DNA of 25,585 nt from Nitrosomonadales bacterium (lineage in GTDB: Bacteria; Pseudomonadota; Gammaproteobacteria; Burkholderiales; Nitrosomonadaceae). The notes under the pieces are model-generated. The model ran no database searches. It had not been told where the DNA came from and saw only the letters and a program-made list of their open reading frames with translations. Below, one piece after another: positions 1 through 7,194 of the stretch. Position 1 is the stretch's first letter. The number at the start of each line of letters is the position of its first letter. The position numbers were made by a program, and so were the translations under genes. The stretch is taken from positions 1 through 25,585 of the forward strand of contig SPBV01000002.1 in assembly GCA_004525885.1 (NCBI GenBank), written 5' to 3'.

Positions 1-113
1 CACAAAGGAAGCTTAATGCAGTAGCTCGTCAGTTAAATGAACGACCCAGGGAAACGTTATATTTTGAAACACCGGCAGAACGTTTTAACGCATGTGTTGC
101 ATTGACCGGTTGA
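1..113 (+). mobile_element. IS30-family transposase, C-terminal end only
   Basis: The frame that starts at base 3 is open to a TGA at 111-113 and ends in the pattern RQLNERPRETLYFETPAE followed by ERFNACVALTG. This matches the end of IS30-family DDE transposases, where an LNxRPRxxLxFxTPxE block precedes a final VALTG. Only about 36 codons lie in the window, so the catalytic residues and the left end of the element are outside it. I could not define the right terminal inverted repeat because its partner is not visible. The element bounds the accessory region on its left side. The family call is from recognition of the C-terminal motif. Confidence 0.75.
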
Positions 114-401
114 AGTGGCAGCCAAAAGCAGACACTCATATACGCCTACGTATTCATTTCCTCGGACACAGAAAGCCGTGGTAAATATTTTAATCAGCTT
201 TGCAGCACTAGCGCATAAAGCTGGGCTTATCTATATTTCTACAATTGTTATGAGGTATATTGGCGAACGTTGGGCAAAAATAATAAAATATTTTGCTGTT
301 GATAGTGATGGTGCGAATAGGGGCTCCATCTCAGAACTAAAGACAGGTTTATGTGACGGCTATGATCCAGCTATTTAACAAGCTGTTTGATAGGACATTT
401 T

Positions 402-1097
402 ATGAGCAGACTTCATATTGAAAAACATAGTGCGCACCGTGTCGGTTGGCTTCGAGCTGCCGTGCTTGGGGCCAATGATGGACTAGTATCGATATCCAGT
501 CTGATTGTTGGTGTGACTGCTGCTGCTGCGAGTGAAGGGGAAATTCTTGTCGCAGGGACAGCTGGACTTGTTGCTGGAGCAATGTCGATGGCGGCTGGTG
601 AGTATGTATCTGTAAGTTCTCAATTAGACACTGAGAGCGCGGATCTGGCCAAAGAAAAATGGGAGCATATCAACCAACCAGAATATGAACTTAACGAACT
701 TGCAGAATCGTTTGTTGCCAGAGGAGTTGAAAAGGGAACTGCTTTAGAAGTTGCGCGGCAGCTCACAAATAAGGATGCTTTGGCCGCACACGCACGTGAA
801 GAATTGGGTATTTCAGAAGTCAACACAGCTCGGCCACTACAGGCTGCCATGACATCAGCGGCGACCTTTGCTATTGGAGCGGTATTCCCACTTAGTGTCG
901 TTTTCTTGTTTCCATCACAAATACTTATCTACGCGGTAACAATCACAACGTTAATGTTTCTGGCTATCCTGGGAGCGCTAGGTGCAAAAGCTGGAGGCGC
1001 AGATATAGGGAAAGCTACAGTTAGAGTTACTTTTTGGGGCGCTGTGGCGATGGCTGTGACAGCAGGAATCGGAACCTTATTTGGAGCTGTCATTTGA
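402..1097 (+). CDS. VIT1/CCC1-family membrane transporter
   Basis: The product of about 231 residues belongs to the VIT/CCC1 family, whose members move Fe2+ or Mn2+ across membranes. The N-terminal part reads GWLRAAVLGANDGLVSISSL and then GAMSMAAGEYVSVSSQ, both hallmarks of the family. A soluble helical middle part (roughly residues 70-145, with NELAESFVARGVEKGTA) is followed by three hydrophobic segments to the C-terminus, giving about five membrane helices. The ATG at 402 is chosen because family members start shortly before the HRVGWLRAAVLG block; an upstream TTG at 387 is possible. Length fits bacterial members. The substrate cannot be told from sequence. It sits alone, with no operon partner. 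Confidence 0.85.
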   Translation: MSRLHIEKHSAHRVGWLRAAVLGANDGLVSISSLIVGVTAAAASEGEILVAGTAGLVAGAMSMAAGEYVSVSSQLDTESADLAKEKWEHINQPEYELNELAESFVARGVEKGTALEVARQLTNKDALAAHAREELGISEVNTARPLQAAMTSAATFAIGAVFPLSVVFLFPSQILIYAVTITTLMFLAILGALGAKAGGADIGKATVRVTFWGAVAMAVTAGIGTLFGAVI

Positions 1098-1660
1098 CGT
1101 TAATTGCTGTCTAAGATTAGACAAATGGCTAATATCCACTTTGGGTTGTTATCGAACATTCGTAGATTTTATTTCTGGAAAATATTTTTCGCCAAAATTG
1201 TGGGGGAAAGAAAGAAGGTACTAGGTATTACACCTGATAGAGTTAGGTTAGTTCCGGACTAGGTATACCCACTGATATGACTTTGTAATGGGACTCTCAG
1301 AGACAGATAGCCACAATAAAGGGCAGCACACCACAACAGAAACAATAGATTAAATCATTTATTGAATTGTTCTGGTTTTGCTACGTGTTGGAATTTATTG
1401 ATTATAAGGACCTCATAACTCATTGGTCTAAGGTTCGAATAATTACAGTTTAACCATATAAAACATTATATTACCATAATATGGTGGTACTCTCTGTTGT
1501 AATGGGATACCAAGTGATTTTTCTAAGATGAAAAAAAGATCGATTTCCATGAATTTTTGATGCCTGACATGGTCATATTGATTAGTGGCGTATTACATCA
1601 ATAAGTCATAGACGTGTGTGCCGCCATGTTCCTGTTTTACTTGGAGTATTAGGAGGAGCG
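1098..1660. other. AT-rich gap without a recognisable gene
   Basis: No convincing coding frame is visible here. Three small structures stand out. A near-perfect palindrome at 1108-1123 (TGTCTAA, 2-base centre, TTAGACA) lies just after the VIT gene. A palindrome at 1473-1485 reads ACCATA, A, TATGGT. A stretch at 1411-1440 resembles part of a tRNA (CTCATAA, then GGTTCGAAT), but flanking stems are absent. The region may be decayed DNA between the transporter and the DUF2934 gene. Confidence 0.5.
1108..1123 (+). terminator. Short palindrome after the VIT gene, weak terminator candidate
   Basis: Seven paired bases on each side of a two-base centre, 11 bases after the VIT stop codon. No run of T follows, so it is not a canonical intrinsic terminator; it could also be a protein-binding site. 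Confidence 0.2.
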
Positions 1661-1691
1661 GTGTCAAACAAACCGATCACGGTGAGTAAAC

Positions 1692-1922
1692 ATGATCCTG
1701 CCGGATCAGTCAGGATTATTGTCAGTAAGTCAGCAGCAAACCTCAGTAGCGTCCCAACGAAGCAAATACATAGTGCGGCAAATAGCGTACAGCTTTCAGC
1801 TGATCGCTATTGCTGCTTACTATCGCGCTGCTCAGTTTGGTTATGAGGATGGTTGCGAAGTGCAAGACTGGCTGAAAGCAGAAGCGGAGATAGATGGTGT
1901 CCAACAATCAGGAAGATTTTAA
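1692..1922 (+). CDS. DUF2934 family small protein, possibly frameshifted at the 5' end
   Basis: Residues about 37-67 read IAIAAYYRAAQFGYEDG and then EVQDWLKAEAEID, which matches the DUF2934 domain (usual pattern IAExAYxxAExRGFxPGxExxDWLxAExE). Function is unknown; such proteins are common near stress genes in proteobacteria. The first ATG in this frame (1692) has no ribosome-binding site. A strong site, AGGAGG at 1651-1656, lies four bases before a GTG at 1661 in a different frame, which runs SNKPITVSKHDPAGS and misses the domain. Family members often carry a low-complexity N-terminal arm, so I suspect the true gene began at 1661 and now has a frameshift. Either way the domain itself is intact. 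Confidence 0.6.
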   Translation: MILPDQSGLLSVSQQQTSVASQRSKYIVRQIAYSFQLIAIAAYYRAAQFGYEDGCEVQDWLKAEAEIDGVQQSGRF

Positions 1923-1998
1923 CTGTTATTTTTCCTGAAATTAGGTGATATTAGTAGTAGAAAATGAATATTTAATCTCTTCAAGGGAGGATATTAAA

Positions 1999-2472
1999 AT
2001 GGCAAATGTTAATCAAATATCTGTTCTGATTAAAACAGGTGCGCAAGGAATGGCCGCTGGAACTCATGGCGATGCTTATTTAGGTATTGGGTGTAGAGAG
2101 TTTTATCTTACTGAGTTTAGGGACAAAAATTTTCAACCAGGATGCGCTCAAACGATTGTGTTGTCAGGATTAACCCAAGCAATTGTATTTGATGAAGAAG
2201 ATGAAGAAATAGATTTTGATGCATCTCCAGATAATAGTGATTTGTGCTCCCCATATCAGATAGTTACGGAAAACCTGTCTAAGTGCCCGCTTTACATACG
2301 CTTTGAACCTGGGTCTAAAAATGACTACTGGGATCTAGACGAAATAAGGGTAACTGTTGATGCGGGTTCTGAACATATTGTTTTCTCTGCATTAGGAGAG
2401 AAATCCTATTTGTGGACTGGTGTTAGAGGTCCCAAGATGATGTATCTAGGTGAATCTATAACGACCCATTAG
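1999..2472 (+). CDS. Small PLAT/LH2-like beta-sandwich protein
   Basis: The product of 157 residues starts at an ATG preceded by AAGGGAGG (1983-1990), which fits a ribosome-binding site; the frame is open upstream to 1945 but without such a site. It resembles PLAT/LH2-like domains: ISVLIKTG, then AAGTHGDAYLGIGCREF, then a basic or acidic loop and a C-terminal DEIRVTVD strand. No signal peptide or membrane segment is seen, so it is probably cytoplasmic. An acidic stretch (FDEEDEEIDFD) lies mid-protein and could bind cations. PLAT domains usually bind lipids or proteins, but a stand-alone bacterial copy has no known role that I can name. It appears to be transcribed alone. Confidence 0.6.
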   Translation: MANVNQISVLIKTGAQGMAAGTHGDAYLGIGCREFYLTEFRDKNFQPGCAQTIVLSGLTQAIVFDEEDEEIDFDASPDNSDLCSPYQIVTENLSKCPLYIRFEPGSKNDYWDLDEIRVTVDAGSEHIVFSALGEKSYLWTGVRGPKMMYLGESITTH

Positions 2473-2638
2473 AACTGGGTGATGGGTTTGGGCTGAACGT
2501 GATCTATGAACGACACCGGCATGGTCCCAATTTAGCGGGGTCTCCGGAACTACCGCGCCACTTGTCTACCTTTTATTGAGCATGAATTGAAACAGAATAG
2601 GTAATACAACACTTAACTAGCCAAGGATATAGGAGGTT
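2473..2638. other. Intergenic gap with a slightly GC-richer patch
   Basis: An inverted repeat (ACCCAT at 2464-2469 and ATGGGT at 2482-2487) overlaps the end of the PLAT-like gene but has no T-run. Bases from about 2500 to 2579 can be read in one frame as GLNVIYERHRHGPNLAGSP, ending at TGA, with no start codon. I do not recognise it; it may be a remnant. Confidence 0.3.
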
Positions 2639-2641
2639 ATG

Positions 2642-3151
2642 ATGCGACGAATTTATTTTTTGGTTCCCAATGTTACCGTCACTAAATTGGTTGTTGATGC
2701 ACTACTGCTGGCACGGATAGAGGAACGACACATCCACGTAATTGCTAAACGCGGCACGCCAATGGAGGATTTACCCGAGGCCAATTTGTTTCAGAAGAGC
2801 GATTTTATTCCTGCGGTGGAACGTGGGCTGGCAATTGGTGGCTCAGCTGGCATTCTTGCCGGGTTGGTTGCAATTAGCCTTCCAGTCACGGGGCCGATGC
2901 TTGCTGGTGGAGTCCTACTAATGGCCACTCTTTCAGGTGCAGGAATTGGTGCATGGGCGGGAGGCATGATCGGCGTGAGTACCGATAGCACCCGGATTAA
3001 GCAGTTTGAAAAAGCAATTGAGGCAGGGCAAGTCCTGCTGTTGGTTGATGTACCGAAGAGCCGAGTCGATGAAATTGAAACATGCATAAAGCAATACCTG
3101 CCCCAAGTAGAGATCGAAGGAACAGAGCCCCATGTGCCAGCATTTCCTTGA
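2642..3151 (+). CDS. DUF1269 family membrane protein
   Basis: The product of 169 residues follows the DUF1269 pattern closely: RRIYFLVPNV, then LLLARIEERHIHVIAKRGTP, EDLPEANLFQKSDF, a central pair of glycine-rich hydrophobic segments (about residues 63-110), a VLLLVDVPKSRVDEIE segment, and the C-terminal EGTEPHVPAFP. The glycine-rich centre suggests tightly packed membrane helices. Function is unknown. AGGAGG at 2631-2636 sits five bases before the second of two adjacent ATG codons, so 2642 is preferred to 2639. It ends nine bases before the end of the convergent usp gene, and a decayed second copy of this junction lies near 14,150. Confidence 0.8.
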   Translation: MRRIYFLVPNVTVTKLVVDALLLARIEERHIHVIAKRGTPMEDLPEANLFQKSDFIPAVERGLAIGGSAGILAGLVAISLPVTGPMLAGGVLLMATLSGAGIGAWAGGMIGVSTDSTRIKQFEKAIEAGQVLLLVDVPKSRVDEIETCIKQYLPQVEIEGTEPHVPAFP

Positions 3152-3190
3152 TTGAGAGCTCTACTTCGCTCTAGGTCTGACAGTAAAAAC
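3149..3190. repeat. Copy A of a 42-base direct repeat at the DUF1269/usp junction
   Basis: Identical to 14152-14193 except for one base (C here, T there), same orientation, offset 11,003 bases. It spans the DUF1269 stop codon and the usp 3' end. Looser similarity continues on both sides, so this is the best-kept part of a duplicated gene pair. Confidence 0.85.
3156..3172. terminator. Hairpin between convergent DUF1269 and usp genes
   Basis: The arms AGAGC and GCTCT flank an eight-base loop at the tail-to-tail junction of the two genes, which would suit a shared two-way terminator. The stem is short and no clear T-run follows, so this is tentative. The second copy near 14,160 keeps the arms with one G-T pair. 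Confidence 0.25.
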
Positions 3191-3619
3191 GGCGCAAGGG
3201 GCATGTCTGCCAACAAACTCTGCAACACTTCCGAGAGCAAATCGTTTCCATCCCTTGTGGCCATGTGTTCCGAGGACGATCAGGTCAGAACTCTCCTCTT
3301 CAGCAACACGAATAATCTCATGGCCAGGGCTACCTTCCTTAAAGATAGTCTCAATTTTTAGATCAAAAGAACTCGCTAATTTATTAAGTGTGCCTTTTCT
3401 TTGTTGCCGAACCTGTGCCTGACTTGCAGCCAGTCTGTCAAAACTATCTGTTGAAAAAAAATAGTAGGATGGAAATTTCCATCCATTTGTGTCTAACACG
3501 TGAAGCACAATAAGTTCTGCTTTGTAGGCATGTGCCAGAAACAAGGCTTATTTGCCTGCATCTTTAGATATATCTGAGAAATCAGCAGCCAAGATAATTA
3601 TTTTGATAGAAGCTTCCAT
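3161..3619 (-). pseudogene. Universal stress protein gene (UspA family) with one in-frame stop
   Basis: Reading from an ATG at 3619-3617 gives MEASIKIIILAADFSDISKD, then AGK, then a TAA at 3550-3548, then continues in the same frame ALFLAHAYKAELIVLHVLD to VRPRAK. This is a full UspA-type protein of about 152 codons with one nonsense codon at position 24. The first strand and the DFS residues that help bind nucleotide precede the stop. The ATP-binding signature near the end is whole (GTHGHKGWKRFALGS, the G-2x-G-9x-GS pattern). A TTG at 3544 could start a shorter product, but it would lack the first strand. The rest of the frame is intact, so the stop is recent or is bypassed. It faces the DUF1269 gene. 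Confidence 0.75.
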
Positions 3620-3711
3620 TAGTGCTTTCTTTATAAGATTATCTTACAACAGCTTACTAATTGAGGGCTATACATGAGAATACAATAAGCAGATTATTGA
3701 TGCAGTGGTAG

Positions 3712-3726
3712 CTAATTGAAAATTAG
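3712..3726. promoter_or_regulatory. Palindrome upstream of the copper ATPase gene
   Basis: CTAATT and AATTAG flank a GAA centre, about 50 bases before the start codon. It may be an operator or a chance AT-rich palindrome. It does not match the usual CueR box. Confidence 0.25.
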
Positions 3727-3750
3727 ATAAGCGTGGGCAAAGGTATTTTT

Positions 3751-3774
3751 TATAGAGCATAAATATAGAGCATA
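3751..3774 (+). repeat. Two 11-base direct repeats just before the copper ATPase start
   Basis: TATAGAGCATA occurs at 3751-3761 and again at 3764-3774, separated by AA, and ends one base before the ATG at 3776. It occupies the space where a ribosome-binding site would lie; no clear Shine-Dalgarno is seen. Confidence 0.6.
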
Positions 3775-3775
3775 T

Positions 3776-5980
3776 ATGTTAAAAAACGACCAAGAAGAGG
3801 AAGTAGGAAAGCACGAACATAATAAGAAGTGCGATCATGAACATCATCCCGATATGCCACCGGTAACTAACGTTCCAGAAGGCGCAATTTATACCTGCCC
3901 GATGCACCCGGAGGTGCAGCAGTCGACCCCTGGTGATTGTCCAAAGTGTGGCATGGCACTGGAACCAATGATGCCGTCCCTTGAAGAAGAGGAGAATCCT
4001 GAGCTTACGGATTTCCGACGCCGGTTTTGGTGGACGCTACCATTGACGATTGTCGTGGCAGTCCTGGCAATGGCTGGGCATCAATTGTTCCCTAACGGAT
4101 TGCCAAACCAAAGCTGGATTGAACTAGTGATTGGAACCCCTGTTGTTCTCTGGGCTGGATGGCTTTTTTTTCAGCGCTGGGCAAAGTCAATTTTGCATCG
4201 AAGCCCGAATATGTGGACCTTGATCGGGACGGGGGTGTCTGCTGCGTACGGTTACAGCGTGGTTGCAACCATAGCACCAGAAATCTTTCCAGAGACTTTC
4301 ATGGAACATGGTCGAATCGGTGTGTACTTTGAGGCAGCAGCAGTGATTATCTCGCTTACATTACTTGGGCAGATTTTAGAGCTCAAGGCACGCTCACAAA
4401 CATCGGTGGCAATTAAATCCCTGCTAGGCCTTGCTCCAAAGACAGCGCGCCGTATCAACGATGGCGAAAGTGAAGAAGACGTACCATTAACTCATGTTCA
4501 TATCGGTGACAGGTTGCGCGTGCGCCCCGGTGAAAAGATACCAGTCGATGGTATCGTTCTGGAAGGTGAAAGCGCAGTCGATGAATCGATGCTAACTGGC
4601 GAGCCAATTCCTGTTATGAAACGTCCAGGCGACAAAATAATTGGAGCCACTATTAATTCTAGTGGGAGTTTAATCATGCGATCGGAAAAGGTGGGCTCAC
4701 AAACTATGCTGTCGCAAATTGTACAAATGGTTGCTCAGGCGCAGCGCTCGCGAGCACCGATGCAACGGTTGGCAGATGTCGTGGCCGGTTACTTCGTCGT
4801 CGTAGTTGTGGGGATTGCGATTCTAACCTTGTTGTGCTGGGGTTTTTTCGGTCCAGAGCCACGATGGGTATTTGGCTTTGTCAATGCAGTGGCAGTCTTA
4901 ATCATTGCCTGTCCCTGCGCATTGGGACTCGCCACCCCGATGTCGATCATGGCGGCCACTGGCCGCGCAGCAACCCAAGGTGTCCTGTTTCGCGATGCTG
5001 CGGCAATCGAGGGAATGCGTAAGATTGACATCCTGATCGTTGACAAAACCGGTACCCTGACTGAAGGTAAACCTGCGTTTGACCGCGTCGTGGCTGCGCC
5101 TGGCTTCAGTGAGCAACAGGTCCTTCAGATCGCAGCAAGCATCGACCAAGGTAGTGAGCATCCGCTTGCACATGCAATTGTGGCTGAAGCTCACAAACGA
5201 GGAATCAAGCTAGACAAGCCAGATTCGTTTGAGTCTTCCAGTGGTATTGGTGTGCGTGGTGAGGTGTCGGGGCAACAAATCATTCTGGGTAATACGGTGC
5301 TAATGGATACAGAAAATGTTGGCTGGCATATGCTGGCCAACGAGGCAGAAACGCTACGTAAAGAAGGTGCTTCTGTCATGTATCTCGCCGCGGACAAACA
5401 GTTGATAGGTTTAGTTGCGGTATCTGATCCGGTGAAGGAAACTACAGTTGAAGCCCTAGAAACACTTAAACAAGCTGGGATAAAAGTGGTGATGGCAACC
5501 GGTGATGGCCTTACAACCGCCAAGTCGGTTGCAGCAAGACTGGGTATAGATGAAGTGCATGGCGAGGTCAAACCACAGGACAAATTGTCATTGGTGGAAC
5601 GTTTTCAAGCGCAGGGCAAGGTAGTTGCCATGGCAGGTGATGGTATCAATGATGCGCCGGCCTTGGCTAAAGCAGATGTAGGCATTGCAATGGGTACTGG
5701 AACGGATGTGGCTATCAATAGCGCTCATCTGACACTGGTGAAAGGGGACTTGCGGGCAATTGCCAGAGCTCGGGGTATTTCGGTAGATACGGTTCGCAAC
5801 ATGCGACAGAACCTAGGTTTTGCATTTATCTATAACGCACTTGGTATTCCGTTGGCTGCAGGCCTCCTCTATCCGTTCACTGGGCAGTTGTTATCTCCAA
5901 TGATTGCAGCGATTGCCATGAGTATGAGTTCCGTTTCGGTGATTACAAATGCTTTGCGTTTAAGAGGAACATCCAGATGA
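3776..5980 (+). CDS. copA: Copper-translocating P1B-type ATPase
   Basis: The product of 734 residues pumps Cu+ (or Ag+) out of the cytoplasm using ATP. The N-terminus is His-rich (HEHNKKCDHEHHPD, residues 13-26) and then carries a heavy-metal-binding motif, CPMHPEV to GDCPKCGMAL (41-62), instead of the ferredoxin-like HMA domain. Actuator motif TGEP lies at 274-277, the membrane CPC at 380-382, the phosphorylation motif DKTGTLT at 423-429, HP at 463-464, and GDGIND at 621-626. The last helices carry YN (686-687) and MSMSS (715-719), which mark the Cu+ subgroup. Length is normal. The start is the first ATG, without a clear ribosome-binding site. It stands beside stress genes and appears to be a single-gene unit. 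Confidence 0.92.
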   Translation: MLKNDQEEEVGKHEHNKKCDHEHHPDMPPVTNVPEGAIYTCPMHPEVQQSTPGDCPKCGMALEPMMPSLEEEENPELTDFRRRFWWTLPLTIVVAVLAMAGHQLFPNGLPNQSWIELVIGTPVVLWAGWLFFQRWAKSILHRSPNMWTLIGTGVSAAYGYSVVATIAPEIFPETFMEHGRIGVYFEAAAVIISLTLLGQILELKARSQTSVAIKSLLGLAPKTARRINDGESEEDVPLTHVHIGDRLRVRPGEKIPVDGIVLEGESAVDESMLTGEPIPVMKRPGDKIIGATINSSGSLIMRSEKVGSQTMLSQIVQMVAQAQRSRAPMQRLADVVAGYFVVVVVGIAILTLLCWGFFGPEPRWVFGFVNAVAVLIIACPCALGLATPMSIMAATGRAATQGVLFRDAAAIEGMRKIDILIVDKTGTLTEGKPAFDRVVAAPGFSEQQVLQIAASIDQGSEHPLAHAIVAEAHKRGIKLDKPDSFESSSGIGVRGEVSGQQIILGNTVLMDTENVGWHMLANEAETLRKEGASVMYLAADKQLIGLVAVSDPVKETTVEALETLKQAGIKVVMATGDGLTTAKSVAARLGIDEVHGEVKPQDKLSLVERFQAQGKVVAMAGDGINDAPALAKADVGIAMGTGTDVAINSAHLTLVKGDLRAIARARGISVDTVRNMRQNLGFAFIYNALGIPLAAGLLYPFTGQLLSPMIAAIAMSMSSVSVITNALRLRGTSR

Positions 5981-5993
5981 TTAGAAAACATAC

Positions 5994-6188
5994 ATGAAGA
6001 CTAATTCGCTACTGATTATAAGGAACCTAGGGCAGAGTATCTGGCTAGATTATATTCAACACGCTTTGCTAAGTGGGGGTCAGGTTAGCTACGAGCAGAA
6101 AAGGAAGTTCAAAATGATATCAATCAATTCATACGTCAATGATGACTTTTATGAGGGGAGTTTCGCTTCACTTATCTTAGTCAGGTAG
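5994..6188 (+). pseudogene. Transaldolase N-terminal remnant
   Basis: The first 31 codons give IIRNLGQSIWLDYIQHALLS with GGQV after it, which matches the start of transaldolase, where an LGQSxWLDxIxRxLL segment leads into the first barrel strand. The expected continuation (a GVTSNPxIF motif) is missing; the frame instead runs through unrelated sequence to a stop at 6186-6188. Only about 8 percent of the enzyme is left, with no catalytic lysine. It follows copA by 13 bases. Transaldolase genes are often found with usp and similar stress genes in accessory regions, so this is probably a deletion scar. Recognition rests on one motif. Confidence 0.55.
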
Positions 6189-6305
6189 ACGCTGATAGTG
6201 CTATTTACATATAAGGAAAATTATTCATTTCCAGCAAGGTGTGTGTCATACCTAGCATTCTTAATTAAGTTTCTAATTCTGCTCCTTAATAATTTGAGGC
6301 AAACA

Positions 6306-6797
6306 ATGGAAAATAAAAAACAACGGACGCGATTTAAAAGATTTGTAAAAGACATCTCTACTCACACGCCATTTACAAAAATGGTGCTTCTATTGATCGT
6401 ACTGTGGCTATTATTTTCTGCTGGAATGTATATGCTTGAGCGAGACATTGAAGGAGCATCTATAAATTCGTATGGAGAGGCATTGTATTGGGGCGTAGCC
6501 GCATTTTCAACAGCAGGAATTGCTGATAAACCAATATCTGGTACTGCACAGTTAATAGGTGGTTTATGGATAGTTATTGGTTCAGTACTATTTTTTGGAG
6601 CCATCGTAGCAACTGTTACGACCTATTTTATGAGGCCAATGCAACGCCCCCATAAAAAAATAATCAATACGATAGAATACAACCTCGAACAGTTAAATGA
6701 CCTGACCATCGATGAGCTCGATTTGTTGAAGGAAACTGTTGATACGCTGATTACTCATGTTGAGCAGCTAAAGAGGAAACGATCTATTACTGAGTAA
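6306..6797 (+). CDS. Two-transmembrane ion channel with an atypical filter
   Basis: The product of 163 residues has the layout of a small ion channel (Ion_trans_2 type): a basic N-terminus, helix one (about 25-44), a pore helix and filter region (about 56-75), helix two (about 83-108), then a basic and acidic coiled-coil-like tail (TIEYNLEQLNDLTIDELDLL). At the place of the potassium filter TVGYGD it has TAGIAD (69-74). The ATG at 6306 follows GAGG at 6296-6299; the frame is open upstream to 6198 but that part lacks a site. The preserved shape suggests a true channel family, but ion choice is unknown. It lies 397 bases before the N-ATPase operon in the same direction. Confidence 0.7.
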   Translation: MENKKQRTRFKRFVKDISTHTPFTKMVLLLIVLWLLFSAGMYMLERDIEGASINSYGEALYWGVAAFSTAGIADKPISGTAQLIGGLWIVIGSVLFFGAIVATVTTYFMRPMQRPHKKIINTIEYNLEQLNDLTIDELDLLKETVDTLITHVEQLKRKRSITE

Positions 6798-7194
6798 AAC
6801 CTGGTATGAGAATCTTATGTATGGCCAGATGGGAGTTGTATCTAGCCGTTGATACCTCTCTCGAATCACCAAAAGACCTTTGCAGGTGAGGAAGCGTTTA
6901 TGGAGGATGCGCAAACTTACGATGTAATCTTTCGGTCTAGCGTCATACTTTTGGCTCAAAACACAACTTGTCAAGGACGAAAGAGACGATGTCGCCCTTG
7001 AATCGATGGAATTGCGCTCACTATCGGGCAGCAAGGAATTGTAGTTAGAGTCATCCTAGAATGAACGCTAACTGCATGATTACGTTTCAGAGGTTCTGTG
7101 TATATACTGAAGTTCCGATAGGTAATCCGTTGCCCATGGGAACTCATAAATCTAGAATGGGAGTTAACTTTGCCTTCTTCGGTTCTTACAACAA
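6798..7194. other. Leader region before the N-ATPase operon, no gene seen
   Basis: About 400 bases with no convincing coding frame; a reverse-strand frame (6768-7034) has no recognisable family. The operon promoter probably lies here, but I see no strong pair of -35 and -10 boxes. No ribosome-binding site precedes the atpD start codon, so the start is set by protein length. Confidence 0.45.

Noticed and set aside
115..378. 87-codon frame directly after the IS30 transposase
   Set aside because: No recognisable domain, no ribosome-binding site, and a GTG start touching the transposase stop; it reads like non-coding DNA next to an IS end.
1411..1440. tRNA-like stretch with CTCATAA and GGTTCGAAT
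   Set aside because: The anticodon stem does not pair and no acceptor or D arm is seen, so it is not a tRNA gene; at most a chance match or a worn att-site fragment.
2791..3264. Long reverse frame across DUF1269
   Set aside because: Shadow of the forward gene; no known family and unusual composition.
6768..7034. Reverse frame of 88 codons before atpD
   Set aside because: No domain, no ribosome-binding site, and it overlaps the end of the channel gene.
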